A stretch of DNA of 64,000 bases from positions 1-64,000 of the forward strand of contig CAYTFU010000005.1 of NCBI GenBank assembly GCA_964437185.1, given 5' to 3'. The notes beneath the pieces were generated by a model. The model had not been told where the DNA came from, did not search any database, and worked only from the letters and a program-made list of their open reading frames with translations. This DNA is from UBA10103 sp964437185. Lineage in GTDB: Bacteria > Patescibacteriota > Minisyncoccia > Phycocordibacterales > UBA2100. A program made the position numbers and the translations under genes. Below, piece after piece: positions 33,815 to 41,187 of this stretch. The first letter of the stretch is position 1; each line of letters starts with the position of its first letter.

Positions 33815-34240
33815 CTAAAATGAGGTCGAACTTGATGCAGATGGCGCTGAATCGCCTCGCAGCGCGCGCATTGCCGCCGCCTCATCACTCTGAAGCTGAT
33901 CGAAATCGACGGCTGGACTCGTCACTACATCAAAGGTTAGCTCAGCAGACCCCTCATCAACAGATGAGGTGGCTGCGGGAAGTACAAACATCGAGGGAAG
34001 CGAGGAATCGGCCGGCGGCACACTTCGCGCAGGAGCGCCAATCGCATCAAAAATCTCCGCGCTCACGGGCCCCAACTCGAGCGAAGACTCCGATGACTGA
34101 TTCTGAATGCTTCTAAAAAATAAAATTCCCCACACCAGAATTAATATTCCAATCACTGCAAACGCCGTCGCGCTCGCGACCGCGTGCTTATCTTCGTCGG
34201 GCCTCTGCCGCATGTGATGGATTACTCGACGGACAACCAT
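33815..34240 (-). CDS. Single-pass membrane protein, unknown function
   Basis: A 141-aa protein: short basic cytoplasmic start, one TM helix (about 24-44, AFAVIGILILVWGILFF), then an extracellular low-complexity Ser/Ala/Pro-rich region with acidic residues ending SAPSASSSTSF. A TATTGT box sits just before ATG 34240. Not recognised; may anchor an extracytoplasmic disordered tail. Confidence 0.6.
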   Translation of the reverse strand: MVVRRVIHHMRQRPDEDKHAVASATAFAVIGILILVWGILFFRSIQNQSSESSLELGPVSAEIFDAIGAPARSVPPADSSLPSMFVLPAATSSVDEGSAELTFDVVTSPAVDFDQLQSDEAAAMRALRGDSAPSASSSTSF

Positions 34241-34328
34241 ACACAATAGCTTATCAGCTTTTAACCGTCAGTTGAGAGTTATGCAGTGCACATCTTTTCG
34301 CGCACTAAAAACTACAAACTATAAACTC

Positions 34329-34949
34329 CTAACTGCTCAATACAACCACATCATTTTCCTTGCCGGCAAGGTCCCGCGGCTTGATCGTAAGCTTGTCGAC
34401 GGGCTTTACACTTTCTTCTCCCGCTTCTTTCTGAAATTGCTTCAGTGATTTGTCGTCGAAGAGAATCGGTATCACGATTTTTGCTTCAAGCTTCACCGCA
34501 AGCTTCTGCGCCTCCGCAGGATTCAATACTCCATTGCCACCGATTGGCACGATGAGCACATCGGGCGCATCCATTTCGAGCACATCGCCAGGCAAATCAA
34601 GATCGCCGAGCGCGCCGAGGTAGAGAATCGACATGCCGTCGAACTTTACTGAGTAAACTGTGTTGATGCGCGGAGTGCCGCCAAAATTTGAGCCTGTGCC
34701 AAACCCCGCGACCGTCGATTCTTTAATCTCATATTCACCTGGGCCAGAAACGATAAATGGTTGACGCTCGCCTCTCGCCGCCTCATCACTCCCGTTCATA
34801 TCGGGATGATTAAATGAAATGAATGCAACGTCCGCACCAAAGTTGGTTGGCTTAAAATTCTTGGACGCTTTAGAAATCGGCCCAAACACGAGCGTCGTAT
34901 CCCCCGCACTCGCGCGTATGCATGCACCTTCGTGATACGACAATATCAT
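34329..34949 (-). CDS. MBL-fold metal-dependent hydrolase, UlaG-like
   Basis: A 206-aa compact metallo-beta-lactamase-fold protein: MILSYHEGACIRASAGDTTLVFGP, the metal-site region FISFNHPDMNGSD (HxHxDH reduced to NHPD), FIVSGPGEYEI, ILYLGALGDLDL and VLIVPIGGNGVLNPAEAQKLA. It belongs with the L-ascorbate-6-phosphate lactonase-like group; the depleted first motif suggests altered metal binding. Substrate unknown. Confidence 0.8.
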   Translation of the reverse strand: MILSYHEGACIRASAGDTTLVFGPISKASKNFKPTNFGADVAFISFNHPDMNGSDEAARGERQPFIVSGPGEYEIKESTVAGFGTGSNFGGTPRINTVYSVKFDGMSILYLGALGDLDLPGDVLEMDAPDVLIVPIGGNGVLNPAEAQKLAVKLEAKIVIPILFDDKSLKQFQKEAGEESVKPVDKLTIKPRDLAGKENDVVVLSS

Positions 34950-35079
34950 AATGAATTTTACCTAGTGTCGACCAGTATAGCAGAAAGCCTATCCACCGCG
35001 AAAACATTGACGGATGAATAGAGAGAGTAGTTTAGCTGCACGGCGGAACAACTTCCTCCGTCGTAAAAGGAGGGTCGCC

Positions 35080-35127
35080 ATGGCTGAGGGGGCCATTAAG
35101 CGACAGTCGAAGAATCACCACAACTGA
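35080..35127 (+). CDS. Tiny ORF, 15 aa
   Basis: MAEGAIKRQSKNHHN preceded by AAAAGGAGGGTCGCC. The ribosome site can be sequestered by CCTCC upstream. Reading is certain, translation is inferred from the ribosome site only. Confidence 0.4.
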   Translation: MAEGAIKRQSKNHHN

Positions 35128-35139
35128 AAGGAGGTCACA

Positions 35140-35154
35140 ATGACCTGGACCTAG
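35140..35154 (+). CDS. Tiny ORF, 4 aa (MTWT)
   Basis: AAAGGAGGTCACA precedes ATG ACC TGG ACC TAG, a near-perfect ribosome site for a four-residue peptide; resembles a leader or stall peptide. Confidence 0.3.
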   Translation: MTWT

Positions 35155-35205
35155 GTACGATCTTTTCGAGAACAAGTCCCGTTTAATCCGCCCGAACGGG
35201 CACTG

Positions 35206-35247
35206 GGCGGCATCTGTGGGATCCACGATGCCGCCTTGAGCTTTTTT
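35206..35247 (+). terminator. Intrinsic terminator
   Basis: GGCGGCATC, 12-nt loop, GATGCCGCC, then TTGAGCTTTTTT. Confidence 0.85.
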
Positions 35248-35274
35248 ATATACACAGAAAATCGCAAATCATCA

Positions 35275-35302
35275 TTGACCGCGCGATTCGCCGTTCTAAA
35301 CT
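35275..35302 (+). promoter_or_regulatory. Promoter TTGACC-N16-TAAACT
   Basis: -35 TTGACC at 35275-35280 and -10 TAAACT at 35297-35302 (or AAACTT with 17-nt spacing). Drives the unit holding the 46-aa ORF. Confidence 0.5.
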
Positions 35303-35340
35303 TCTACGAGCTATCTGATCTTTCCACAGGTGGCTGATGG

Positions 35341-35365
35341 TGCCGACCTGGGGTCGGCATTTTTT
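35341..35365 (+). terminator. Intrinsic terminator or attenuator
   Basis: TGCCGACC-TGG-GGTCGGCA followed by six T. It stands between promoter 35275-35302 and the ORF at 35394, so it may act as an attenuator. Confidence 0.75.
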
Positions 35366-35393
35366 AATTGGAAAGACGGCACCGGAAACCGCA

Positions 35394-35534
35394 ATGGCAA
35401 AGAAACAGCCCGAGAAGGAACCTCCTCGCAAAACCATTTCTCTCTCTACTGGATTTTTTTTCGCGGGCAATGGTGGATTACTTTCGCAATCCATCAAGCG
35501 GCGTCCGAAAAAGCCGCCCAAAAAGAAATCTTGA
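35394..35534 (+). CDS. Small basic protein, 46 aa
   Basis: Starts MAKKQPEKEPPRKTISLS, has a central FFFAGNGGLLSQS and a Lys/Pro-rich end RRPKKPPKKKS; strongly basic, possibly nucleic-acid binding. An earlier in-frame ATG at 35337 overlaps the attenuator hairpin. Flanked by terminators at 35341-35365 and 35542-35599. Not recognised. Confidence 0.45.
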   Translation: MAKKQPEKEPPRKTISLSTGFFFAGNGGLLSQSIKRRPKKPPKKKS

Positions 35535-35541
35535 GACCGCG

Positions 35542-35599
35542 CCCGGAAGAGTTGCTAGCCACCGTGCGTAGTGGCGACTCTTCCGGGATTTCGTTTTTT
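35542..35599 (+). terminator. Strong intrinsic terminator
   Basis: CCCGGAAGAGT pairs with ACTCTTCCGGG, with an inner GCCAC/GTGGC stem, followed by TTTCGTTTTTT. Confidence 0.88.
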
Positions 35600-35637
35600 A
35601 CTCTCCCCCGCATCCCCACTTCACATTTAAATTCTCC

Positions 35638-35666
35638 TTGACCAAAAATCACAAAGGACATACGCT
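35638..35666 (+). promoter_or_regulatory. Promoter TTGACC-N17-TACGCT
   Basis: Precedes the secreted-protein gene at 35763 by about 95 nt. Confidence 0.5.
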
Positions 35667-35762
35667 CGACTGTGGCAACCTGGTCTTTGAATATTGAAGT
35701 CAGGTCGCGGACGTTGGGGGATGTCTCTCAGCGTTCACTACTCAACCCGCATGGAGGAAAAC

Positions 35763-36251
35763 ATGCGAAAACTTGGATTGGCTACCGTGGCAGGGGCGAT
35801 GATGCTCGCCTTCGCCATGACGCACGCGCCCCCTTCGATGGCGCAGTGCATCACCGGCACCAATGCCGGACTTTCCGCGATCAATCCCGGCCCGCCAGTG
35901 TTGCCGGAAGCGATCGCGCTGGCTGACCAAGCTCCGGTCGGCCAGGCTACCGCGACGGAGTCAACCTTCCTGGGGCAGATTCCGTGGGCGTCCGAAGCCA
36001 TCGCTCCCCTCGCCGGCAACATGGCGAAAAGCGCGGTGGTGCCGACTTCCATCACCACCCCGCGCGGTGGCGCGACGGGCCAGGTGATGGTGCGCCTCCC
36101 GACAACCACGCAGGCCGATTCGGCTGTGCATCAACTCGGCGCGGAGGGCTTTATCGGGCCGCCCTCGGCGTTGCAACACGGCGCGGCGATCGTCGGCAAC
36201 GCGCCGTTCACCAAGATCGCCCTGGTCGGCCAGATGGCCTATGCTGGCTGA
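35763..36251 (+). CDS. Secreted protein of unknown function
   Basis: A 162-aa protein with a clear signal peptide (MRKLGLATVAGAMMLAFAM, cleavage near SMA-QC). The mature part is Ala/Gly/Pro-rich and low in charge, with no recognised domain. GGAGG lies 6 nt before ATG 35763. It has its own promoter and strong terminator and a GC-rich codon style unlike the neighbouring rpsA, as for other orphan genes in the window. Could be a surface or periplasmic structural protein. Confidence 0.65.
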   Translation: MRKLGLATVAGAMMLAFAMTHAPPSMAQCITGTNAGLSAINPGPPVLPEAIALADQAPVGQATATESTFLGQIPWASEAIAPLAGNMAKSAVVPTSITTPRGGATGQVMVRLPTTTQADSAVHQLGAEGFIGPPSALQHGAAIVGNAPFTKIALVGQMAYAG

Positions 36252-36292
36252 TGCAAGTCGCCACCGGTCAGGCACTGATCGCCTGACCAAAT

Positions 36293-36349
36293 AAGGGGGT
36301 GCGGCATCGAAAACTATGCTACTCGATGTCGCACCTTCCCCCTTTCTTT
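36293..36349 (+). terminator. Terminator of the secreted-protein gene
   Basis: AAGGGGGTGCGGCATCGA pairs, with small mismatches, with TCGATGTCGCACC-TTCCCCCTT, then TTCTTTG. Confidence 0.8.
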
Positions 36350-36372
36350 GAATATTTTGAGAAATATTTTTC

Positions 36373-36401
36373 TTGCGCTCACGCAACTCATCATATATAG
36401 T
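36373..36401 (+). promoter_or_regulatory. rpsA promoter TTGCGC-N17-TATAGT
   Basis: Good -35/-10 spacing; start near 36408, giving a leader of about 110 nt with AAGTCCC-GATA-GGGACTT (36406-36423) and the tandem repeat ACGGTAGCGCA (36472-36494). Autoregulation of S1 is possible. Confidence 0.55.
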
Positions 36402-36516
36402 ATGCGAAGTCCCGATAGGGACTTTATTAATTAATAGAGCGTTCGGTAAAGCTTCCTCGCAGACAGTCACGGTAGCGCAACGGTAGCGCAGGCGGGATAG
36501 TCCGAACCAAATTACA

Positions 36517-37641
36517 ATGGTAAAAGAAAAAGAGGAGAAGAAGGTTATTTTAACGGAAGAGAACGAAGTGGAAGTGGCGGCGGTCAAGCAAGGGCCGATG
36601 GCGGAGTTGCTTGAGAAATCAGCGACGCCACCGTCGATGGATGACGTCGTAGAAGGCCCGGTGGTCGCTATCGGCCGCGCGCGAGTTTTCATCGATCTTG
36701 CGCCGTTTGGTACGGGAATTATTTATGGTCGCGAATACCTCTCGGCACGAGAAGCACTCAAAAATGTAAACATCGGCGATACGGTAACCGCGAAGGTCGT
36801 CGGATTCGACAATGCAGAAGGGTACATCGAAGTCTCGCTGCGCGAAGCACGCCAAGCAGTCATTTGGAATGAGGCTGAGCAGGCGATGCAGAAGAAGACG
36901 GTGTTTGAGCTTCCTGTCACCGATGCAAATAAAGGCGGACTCATCATTACGTGGAACGGCCTTGCAGGATTCCTTCCCGCTTCACAGCTCGCACCAGCGC
37001 ACTACCCGCGCGTGCCGGACGGAGACAAAGACAAGATTTTTGTTGAGCTCAAAAAGATGATCGGCACGAAGATCGAGGTCATGGTCATCACCGCAAGCCC
37101 GAAAGAGCAGAAGCTTATCTTCAGCGAGCGTGGCGCAGGTACGACGGAGCGTTCATCACTCGTGGAGAAATATCACATTGGCGATGCGCTCGATGGCGTG
37201 GTCACGGGCGCTACGGAATTCGGAGTCTTCGTGAAGCTCGAAGAAGGACTTGAAGGACTCGTGCACATTTCTGAAATGGATTGGGCTCTCGTCGAGAATC
37301 CAAAGACGCGCTATCGCGCAGGTGAGCACGTGAAGGTGAAGGTGATCGAGATCAAGGAGGGCAAAATCTCACTTTCGATCAAGGCGCTCATGGATGACCC
37401 GTGGAAAGCAGCTGCGGCGAAATACAAAAAGGATCAGCGTGTCGAGGCAGTTGTCATCAAGTACAACAAGCACGGAGCACTCGCATCGATCGAAGAAGGA
37501 GTCGCTGGCCTCGTCCACGTCTCGGAATTTGCAAACGAAGAAGATCTTCGCGCGAAGCTCGAGCTCGGCAAGGTGTATCCGTTTACCATCACATTCTTCG
37601 AGCCGAAGGATCGTCGGATGACATTGAAGCCGATCGTATAA
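36517..37641 (+). CDS. rpsA: 30S ribosomal protein S1
   Basis: A 374-aa protein with an acidic/basic N-terminus and about four S1 RNA-binding repeats: VEGPVVAIGRARVFIDLAPFGTG (about 45-110), a second around 128-200, GDALDGVVTGATEFGVFVKLEEGLEGLVHISEMDW (about 220-290) and GQRVEAVV-like repeat 4 (about 305-370). S1 helps recruit mRNA to the 30S subunit. Fewer repeats than the six of E. coli, usual for shorter S1 forms. Own promoter and terminator. Confidence 0.92.
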   Translation: MVKEKEEKKVILTEENEVEVAAVKQGPMAELLEKSATPPSMDDVVEGPVVAIGRARVFIDLAPFGTGIIYGREYLSAREALKNVNIGDTVTAKVVGFDNAEGYIEVSLREARQAVIWNEAEQAMQKKTVFELPVTDANKGGLIITWNGLAGFLPASQLAPAHYPRVPDGDKDKIFVELKKMIGTKIEVMVITASPKEQKLIFSERGAGTTERSSLVEKYHIGDALDGVVTGATEFGVFVKLEEGLEGLVHISEMDWALVENPKTRYRAGEHVKVKVIEIKEGKISLSIKALMDDPWKAAAAKYKKDQRVEAVVIKYNKHGALASIEEGVAGLVHVSEFANEEDLRAKLELGKVYPFTITFFEPKDRRMTLKPIV

Positions 37642-37661
37642 ACGGATCAGAGAAGCAGAAA

Positions 37662-37691
37662 GAGGCCGCCCCCTTGGGGGCGGCCTCTTTT
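37662..37691 (+). terminator. rpsA terminator
   Basis: GAGGCCGCCCCC-TT-GGGGGCGGCCTC followed by TTTT. Confidence 0.9.
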
Positions 37692-37729
37692 AATTGAGGG
37701 AGTTGATCTGATTCATCGCGCCCTCTATA

Positions 37730-37768
37730 GTGTTGTTTATAAATTGCTATAGCGTTAAACAAACAACA
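37730..37768. repeat. Hairpin repeat, left end of PaaX/Cas2-like element A
   Basis: GTGTTGTTTATAAATTGCTA plus TAGC, then 7 nt and AAACAACA; outer arms TGTTGTTT/AAACAACA, inner palindrome GCTATAGC. Matches 38375-38413 at 35 of 39 positions in the same orientation. Confidence 0.8.
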
Positions 37769-37769
37769 T

Positions 37770-38366
37770 TTAATCGAGAGGCAGTCTGAAATGCCGACGC
37801 AGCGGCGCATCAAATTCAATAGCATCTGCGATGATATAGATAAGCTCTCTACCGATTTTGAGATCGAGCTTTAATAGCGCGACTACCTCCTCACAGTCAT
37901 ACGGAAGAACCCACACGCTATCCTGAAGCCGAAAAAAACCCATTCTTGAGACGAGTAGTCGAACGCGTTCCCGCAACCCCTTTCTTTTTTCCTCAATATC
38001 GAAAATCACGATGCGCCATTTGCGGTCCCATCGACGAGGCTTTTTGATCTGAGTTTTACCGAGAGAGGCGCGTCGAGCCTCCTGCTCGCCTTTTTGCGTA
38101 AGTCGGGGAACATTTCTGCCGTTGAGATTTCTGAATTCGATCAGTCCCTTGCGCTTCATTCGAGAGAGGGTCTCCCGCAATCGGCGACGCGGATCTCGCT
38201 TACTCATCCAATCGGGATCGCAGTGCTTCAAAAGCTGGAGCGCATTTGGCGCAGCCATTGCAACAACTGCGATACCCGTCGCCGAGAAGGCGGCAAGTAA
38301 CATATTTTCTATGTTCACCCGCCTCGTCCTTTTCTTGGATTCTGATTCCATCCGCCCCACAAGCAC
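37770..38366 (-). CDS. Winged-helix plus Cas2-fold (PaaX-like) protein, copy A
   Basis: A 198-aa protein. After a basic N-terminus comes a hydrophobic AAPNALQLLK segment, a winged-helix region (RRLRETLSRMKRKGLIEFRN...RLTQKGEQEA, about 60-100) and a Cas2-like ferredoxin fold: KWRIVIFDIEEKRKGLRERVRLLVSRMGFFRLQDSVWVLPYDCEEV (about 118-163), with the Asp of FDI at the Cas2 catalytic position. Such proteins are often labelled Cas2 but belong with PaaX-type regulators. No CRISPR is present. Alternative start ATG 38351. Clear paralogue of 59979-60566. Confidence 0.75.
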   Translation of the reverse strand: MLVGRMESESKKRTRRVNIENMLLAAFSATGIAVVAMAAPNALQLLKHCDPDWMSKRDPRRRLRETLSRMKRKGLIEFRNLNGRNVPRLTQKGEQEARRASLGKTQIKKPRRWDRKWRIVIFDIEEKRKGLRERVRLLVSRMGFFRLQDSVWVLPYDCEEVVALLKLDLKIGRELIYIIADAIEFDAPLRRHFRLPLD

Positions 38367-38372
38367 ATCTTA

Positions 38373-38416
38373 ACGTGTTGTTTATAAATTGCTATAGCAT
38401 GGAATAAACAACACGT
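38373..38416. repeat. Hairpin repeat, right end of element A
   Basis: Arms ACGTGTTGTTTAT/ATAAACAACACGT (13 bp perfect) around an 18-nt loop containing GCTATAGC. Shares 24 consecutive bases with 37730-37753. Confidence 0.85.
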
Positions 38417-38500
38417 GAGAAATGGAACCGATTATGTGATATGAGAAGGCGGCACTTGGAACGCACTATTGCGAAAGACCGCGTCTCGCCGACTCTGCCT

Positions 38501-39091
38501 TCAATTAAACTGATTCATCGCGCGTTCGGGGCCTTCGGTCGCAATGATCGCGAGCGCTTTTGAAATTTGTTGGAAAACTTTCTTTAGTTCGATCAGTTCG
38601 TTCGCCTTAAACTTTGCGAGAATAAATTTTACGACCTCCTGTTCGCCATGAGGTTTATGAATCGCGCCGCCTGCCGTCTTCGGTGAGACGCCGATGCGCA
38701 CGCGGGTGAACTTTTTGGTCTTCACTGCACGCATGATTGACTCTACGCCTTTATGTCCGCCGCTTCCGCGATTAAAAGAAAGCTTGATTGTCCCGAATGG
38801 CAGGTCGAGATCGTCGTAGAGCACCACCATACGCTCGGCCGCCTTCGCACTTTTCACGTACTTCAACACCGCAGAGCCAGATTTGTTCATAAACGTATCG
38901 GGAGCGACCAATGTAACGCTCGTTTTTCCCACAGTACCGCGCGCCACGTGAGCTTTGGACTTCTTATCTTCCCTCCACTCGTCGAATTTTTGCTCATCTG
39001 CAAAAAAATCGAGCGCCATGCGGCCGGCATTGTGCCGTGTCGACTCATATTCCTCACCTGGATTACCGAGACCGACAAATACCCATGCCAT
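38501..39091 (-). CDS. pth: Peptidyl-tRNA hydrolase
   Basis: Releases peptides from peptidyl-tRNA. The 196-aa protein begins MAWVFVGLGNPGEEYESTRHNAGRM with the catalytic His (about 20) and Asn pair, then VAPDTFMNKSGSAV, VLYDDLDLPFGTIKL and RGSGGHKGVESIM, all family hallmarks. ATG 39091 starts the conserved first strand. Upstream is an inverted repeat (39100-39167). Confidence 0.95.
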   Translation of the reverse strand: MAWVFVGLGNPGEEYESTRHNAGRMALDFFADEQKFDEWREDKKSKAHVARGTVGKTSVTLVAPDTFMNKSGSAVLKYVKSAKAAERMVVLYDDLDLPFGTIKLSFNRGSGGHKGVESIMRAVKTKKFTRVRIGVSPKTAGGAIHKPHGEQEVVKFILAKFKANELIELKKVFQQISKALAIIATEGPERAMNQFN

Positions 39092-39099
39092 ATCGAGTA

Positions 39100-39167
39100 G
39101 TTTATAGTTAGTAGTGAAGAGTGGATAGAAGGAAATTGCAAAAATGCAACGTTCGGTAACTATAAAC
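39100..39167. repeat. Inverted repeat upstream of pth
   Basis: GTTTATAGTTA (39100-39110) and TAACTATAAAC (39157-39167) are perfect complements, enclosing an inner TTGCA-AAA-TGCAA hairpin. Rest of 39092-39321 shows no gene. Confidence 0.6.
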
Positions 39168-39321
39168 CAAAAAAAATCTTCTACAAACCACCAATCGCTT
39201 TGTGTCAATCCCAAAGGAGATGTAGAATGTCGCTCATGACTGATGCAGTGATGTTCGAAAGCTCATCACGAATCGCATTCTCCGTTTTTATTCAGCCCTC
39301 CGGCTCTCTCACACGTCGTAT

Positions 39322-39951
39322 ATGAACGACGATCGCGCATATGATCAGGCACATCCTGTCCCGCCCGTGGAGGAGTCGACGAAACGCACCGATAGATCGC
39401 TCATTGGGTACACTGTCGTCGCCCTCGGCCTCGCGCTTTTCGTTCGATTCTTCATTGCCGCGCCGTATGTGGTCTCGGGCGCCTCGATGGAGCCCAATTT
39501 TCATGACTGGGAGTACTTGATCGTCGACAGAATAACCTACGATTTCAGCGAACCCGTGCGCGGTGATGTGGTGATCTTCGATTTACCGCAAAATTCGAGC
39601 CGCGCGCTCATCAAGCGCGTCATTGGACTCCCGGGAGAGACCGTCACGCTCACCGACAGCAACGTGAGCATCACAAATACTGAGCACCCGGGCGGATTTA
39701 CGCTCAGCGAACCGTACCTTCGCGCAGAAAATCTTGGTGGATCCACCGATCAGCAGATCACACTCGGATCGGGAGAATATTTTGTACTCGGAGACAACCG
39801 CCGCGTATCCGCTGACTCGCGCTTGTGGGGCGTTCTTCCCGAGAGCGAAATCGTCGGGCGCGTGCTCTTGCGCTTGTACCCATTCAACGCGATTGATCTT
39901 CTTCCCGAGCAAGCACGATACGATCAAGACGCGCCGCGCGCACAACAGTGA
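39322..39951 (+). CDS. lepB: Signal peptidase I
   Basis: Membrane protease removing signal peptides. The 209-aa protein has one TM helix (about 28-50), the catalytic serine in VSGASMEPNF (about 55), DVVIFDLP, the catalytic lysine in RALIKRVIGLPGE (about 98) and GDNRRVSADSRLWG near the C-terminus. All four boxes of the S26A family are present. It precedes the HisRS-like gene by 7 nt. Confidence 0.95.
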   Translation: MNDDRAYDQAHPVPPVEESTKRTDRSLIGYTVVALGLALFVRFFIAAPYVVSGASMEPNFHDWEYLIVDRITYDFSEPVRGDVVIFDLPQNSSRALIKRVIGLPGETVTLTDSNVSITNTEHPGGFTLSEPYLRAENLGGSTDQQITLGSGEYFVLGDNRRVSADSRLWGVLPESEIVGRVLLRLYPFNAIDLLPEQARYDQDAPRAQQ

Positions 39952-39958
39952 TACTCAT

Positions 39959-41179
39959 ATGATCCGACTCAAAGACACACAGCACATAAACACCGCCGCG
40001 TTTCTCGGCTCTGCGATCAAGGTCGCCGAGTACTATGGATTCTCTCCTCTCGATCAGGCAGCGCGCATCGCGCCTTCGACCGGTGGCGTGGCGCGACAAC
40101 CCATTCTCTCCCTTTCACAAATCGAATCGGAAATTGCGTTTGCGCGACGCGACGAGCGCCCGCTTCTCTCATCGGCTCGCAAGTGTCTCAATTCGGCGCA
40201 AAAAAACGGCGCGCTCCTCGCGTGGCGCGTGGTCGAGAGTGCAGGCAGCATGCCCTCCGCATCTCTTGAACTTCACATCGTCGGACCTTCGAGCGCGATT
40301 GCAGAGGCGCTTCTCGTCGTCGTCGCAAACGCGATTGCTGAAGAAGCAGGAATCGCCCAGCGCGTGCTTTCGGTCAACAACATCGGATCATCCGAATCAT
40401 CCAATCGTTTCGTGCGCGATGTAGGGCACTACTTGCGAAAGCACATCGAATCGATTAGCCCTACGCTGCGCCCGCGCGCAGCGACCGATCCCTTGGGCAC
40501 GCTCGTGCAGCTCATCGAGCGCGGTCACCCAGCCACTCCGCGCGCACCGCAAGCGATGGAATATCTTACCGAAGAAGAGCGCAAGCGTTTTTGGGAATTT
40601 CTCGAATACCTCGAAATGTTTGGCTTGCCATACGAACTCAACGCGCACATCCTCGGGAGCCGCGATTGCTGGTCGCACTCGCTTTTTGAAATCTCTACCC
40701 CCGATGCTGAGAGCGGCGCACGCGTACCGCTCGCCTTTGGAGGTCGTTACGATCCGCTCGCAAGTCGTTTTGCCCGTACGCCCGCCTCCGCCGCGATGAT
40801 ATCGATCACGTGCGAAGTTCGCGGCAAGACGCGTGTCCCGCAAGAAAAGAAGGTGACGCGCAGCGAAGTGCAGCCCGCGATTTATTTTGCGCACTTAGGC
40901 AACGAAGCCCGCAGACGCGCTCTCTCCGTTATCGAAAACCTCCGTCGAGCGGCAATCCCCGTACACCAAGGCCTCTGGCACGAGCGCATCGCGGAGCAAA
41001 TGAGCACGGCACAAGAGCTGAGCGTCCCCTATATTCTCATCATGGGTCACAAAGAGGCAGTGGAAGGCACGATTCTCGTGCGCGAAGTCTCCACGAATTC
41101 ACAAGAAGCAATTCCGCTCCCCGATCTCACCGGATACTTGAAGCGCCGCCGCATCGGCCGCACCGAAGCGCTCGCCTAA
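39959..41179 (+). CDS. HisRS-like class II synthetase paralogue
   Basis: A 406-aa protein with a class II aminoacyl-tRNA-synthetase-like core and a HGTP anticodon-binding domain at the C-terminus (FAHLGNEARRRALSVIENLRRAAIPVHQGLW onward). AFGGRYDPLA corresponds to the HisRS motif GGRYDGL, but the histidine-binding LDYYTGTVFE region reads LGSRDCWSHSLFEI, so true histidylation is doubtful. It may be a HisZ-like or tRNA-related paralogue. Starts 7 nt after lepB. Confidence 0.75.
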   Translation: MIRLKDTQHINTAAFLGSAIKVAEYYGFSPLDQAARIAPSTGGVARQPILSLSQIESEIAFARRDERPLLSSARKCLNSAQKNGALLAWRVVESAGSMPSASLELHIVGPSSAIAEALLVVVANAIAEEAGIAQRVLSVNNIGSSESSNRFVRDVGHYLRKHIESISPTLRPRAATDPLGTLVQLIERGHPATPRAPQAMEYLTEEERKRFWEFLEYLEMFGLPYELNAHILGSRDCWSHSLFEISTPDAESGARVPLAFGGRYDPLASRFARTPASAAMISITCEVRGKTRVPQEKKVTRSEVQPAIYFAHLGNEARRRALSVIENLRRAAIPVHQGLWHERIAEQMSTAQELSVPYILIMGHKEAVEGTILVREVSTNSQEAIPLPDLTGYLKRRRIGRTEALA

Positions 41180-41187
41180 CGCTGCAC

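Larger units (their letters stand above)
35007..35247 (+). ncRNA. Short transcript with tiny ORFs and strong terminator
   Basis: A TTGACG -35 at 35007 (weak -10 17-18 nt on) begins a unit ending at a strong terminator (35206-35247). It carries two tiny ORFs, each with a consensus ribosome site: 35080-35127 (15 aa) and 35140-35154 (MTWT). CCTCC (35055-35059) can pair with GGAGG of the first ribosome site. It may encode microproteins, a leader, or a regulatory RNA; function unknown. Confidence 0.5.
37730..38416 (-). mobile_element. Element A: single PaaX/Cas2-like gene bracketed by direct hairpin repeats
   Basis: A unit of about 687 bp: hairpin, gene, hairpin. The gene's stop is 1 nt from the left hairpin and its ATG is 7 nt from the right hairpin. 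The layout equals that of element B (59916-60602) and of the RAYT unit (1891-2650). Mobility is inferred from architecture; the protein is not a known transposase. Confidence 0.55.

Noticed and set aside
36472..36505. tRNA gene suggested by GCGCAACGGTAGCGC
   Set aside because: No acceptor or anticodon stem can be formed; it is a tandem repeat in the rpsA leader.
37770..38366. Annotating the protein as CRISPR Cas2
   Set aside because: The C-terminal fold is Cas2-like, but there is a winged-helix N-terminus, no repeat-spacer array and no cas1 in the window.
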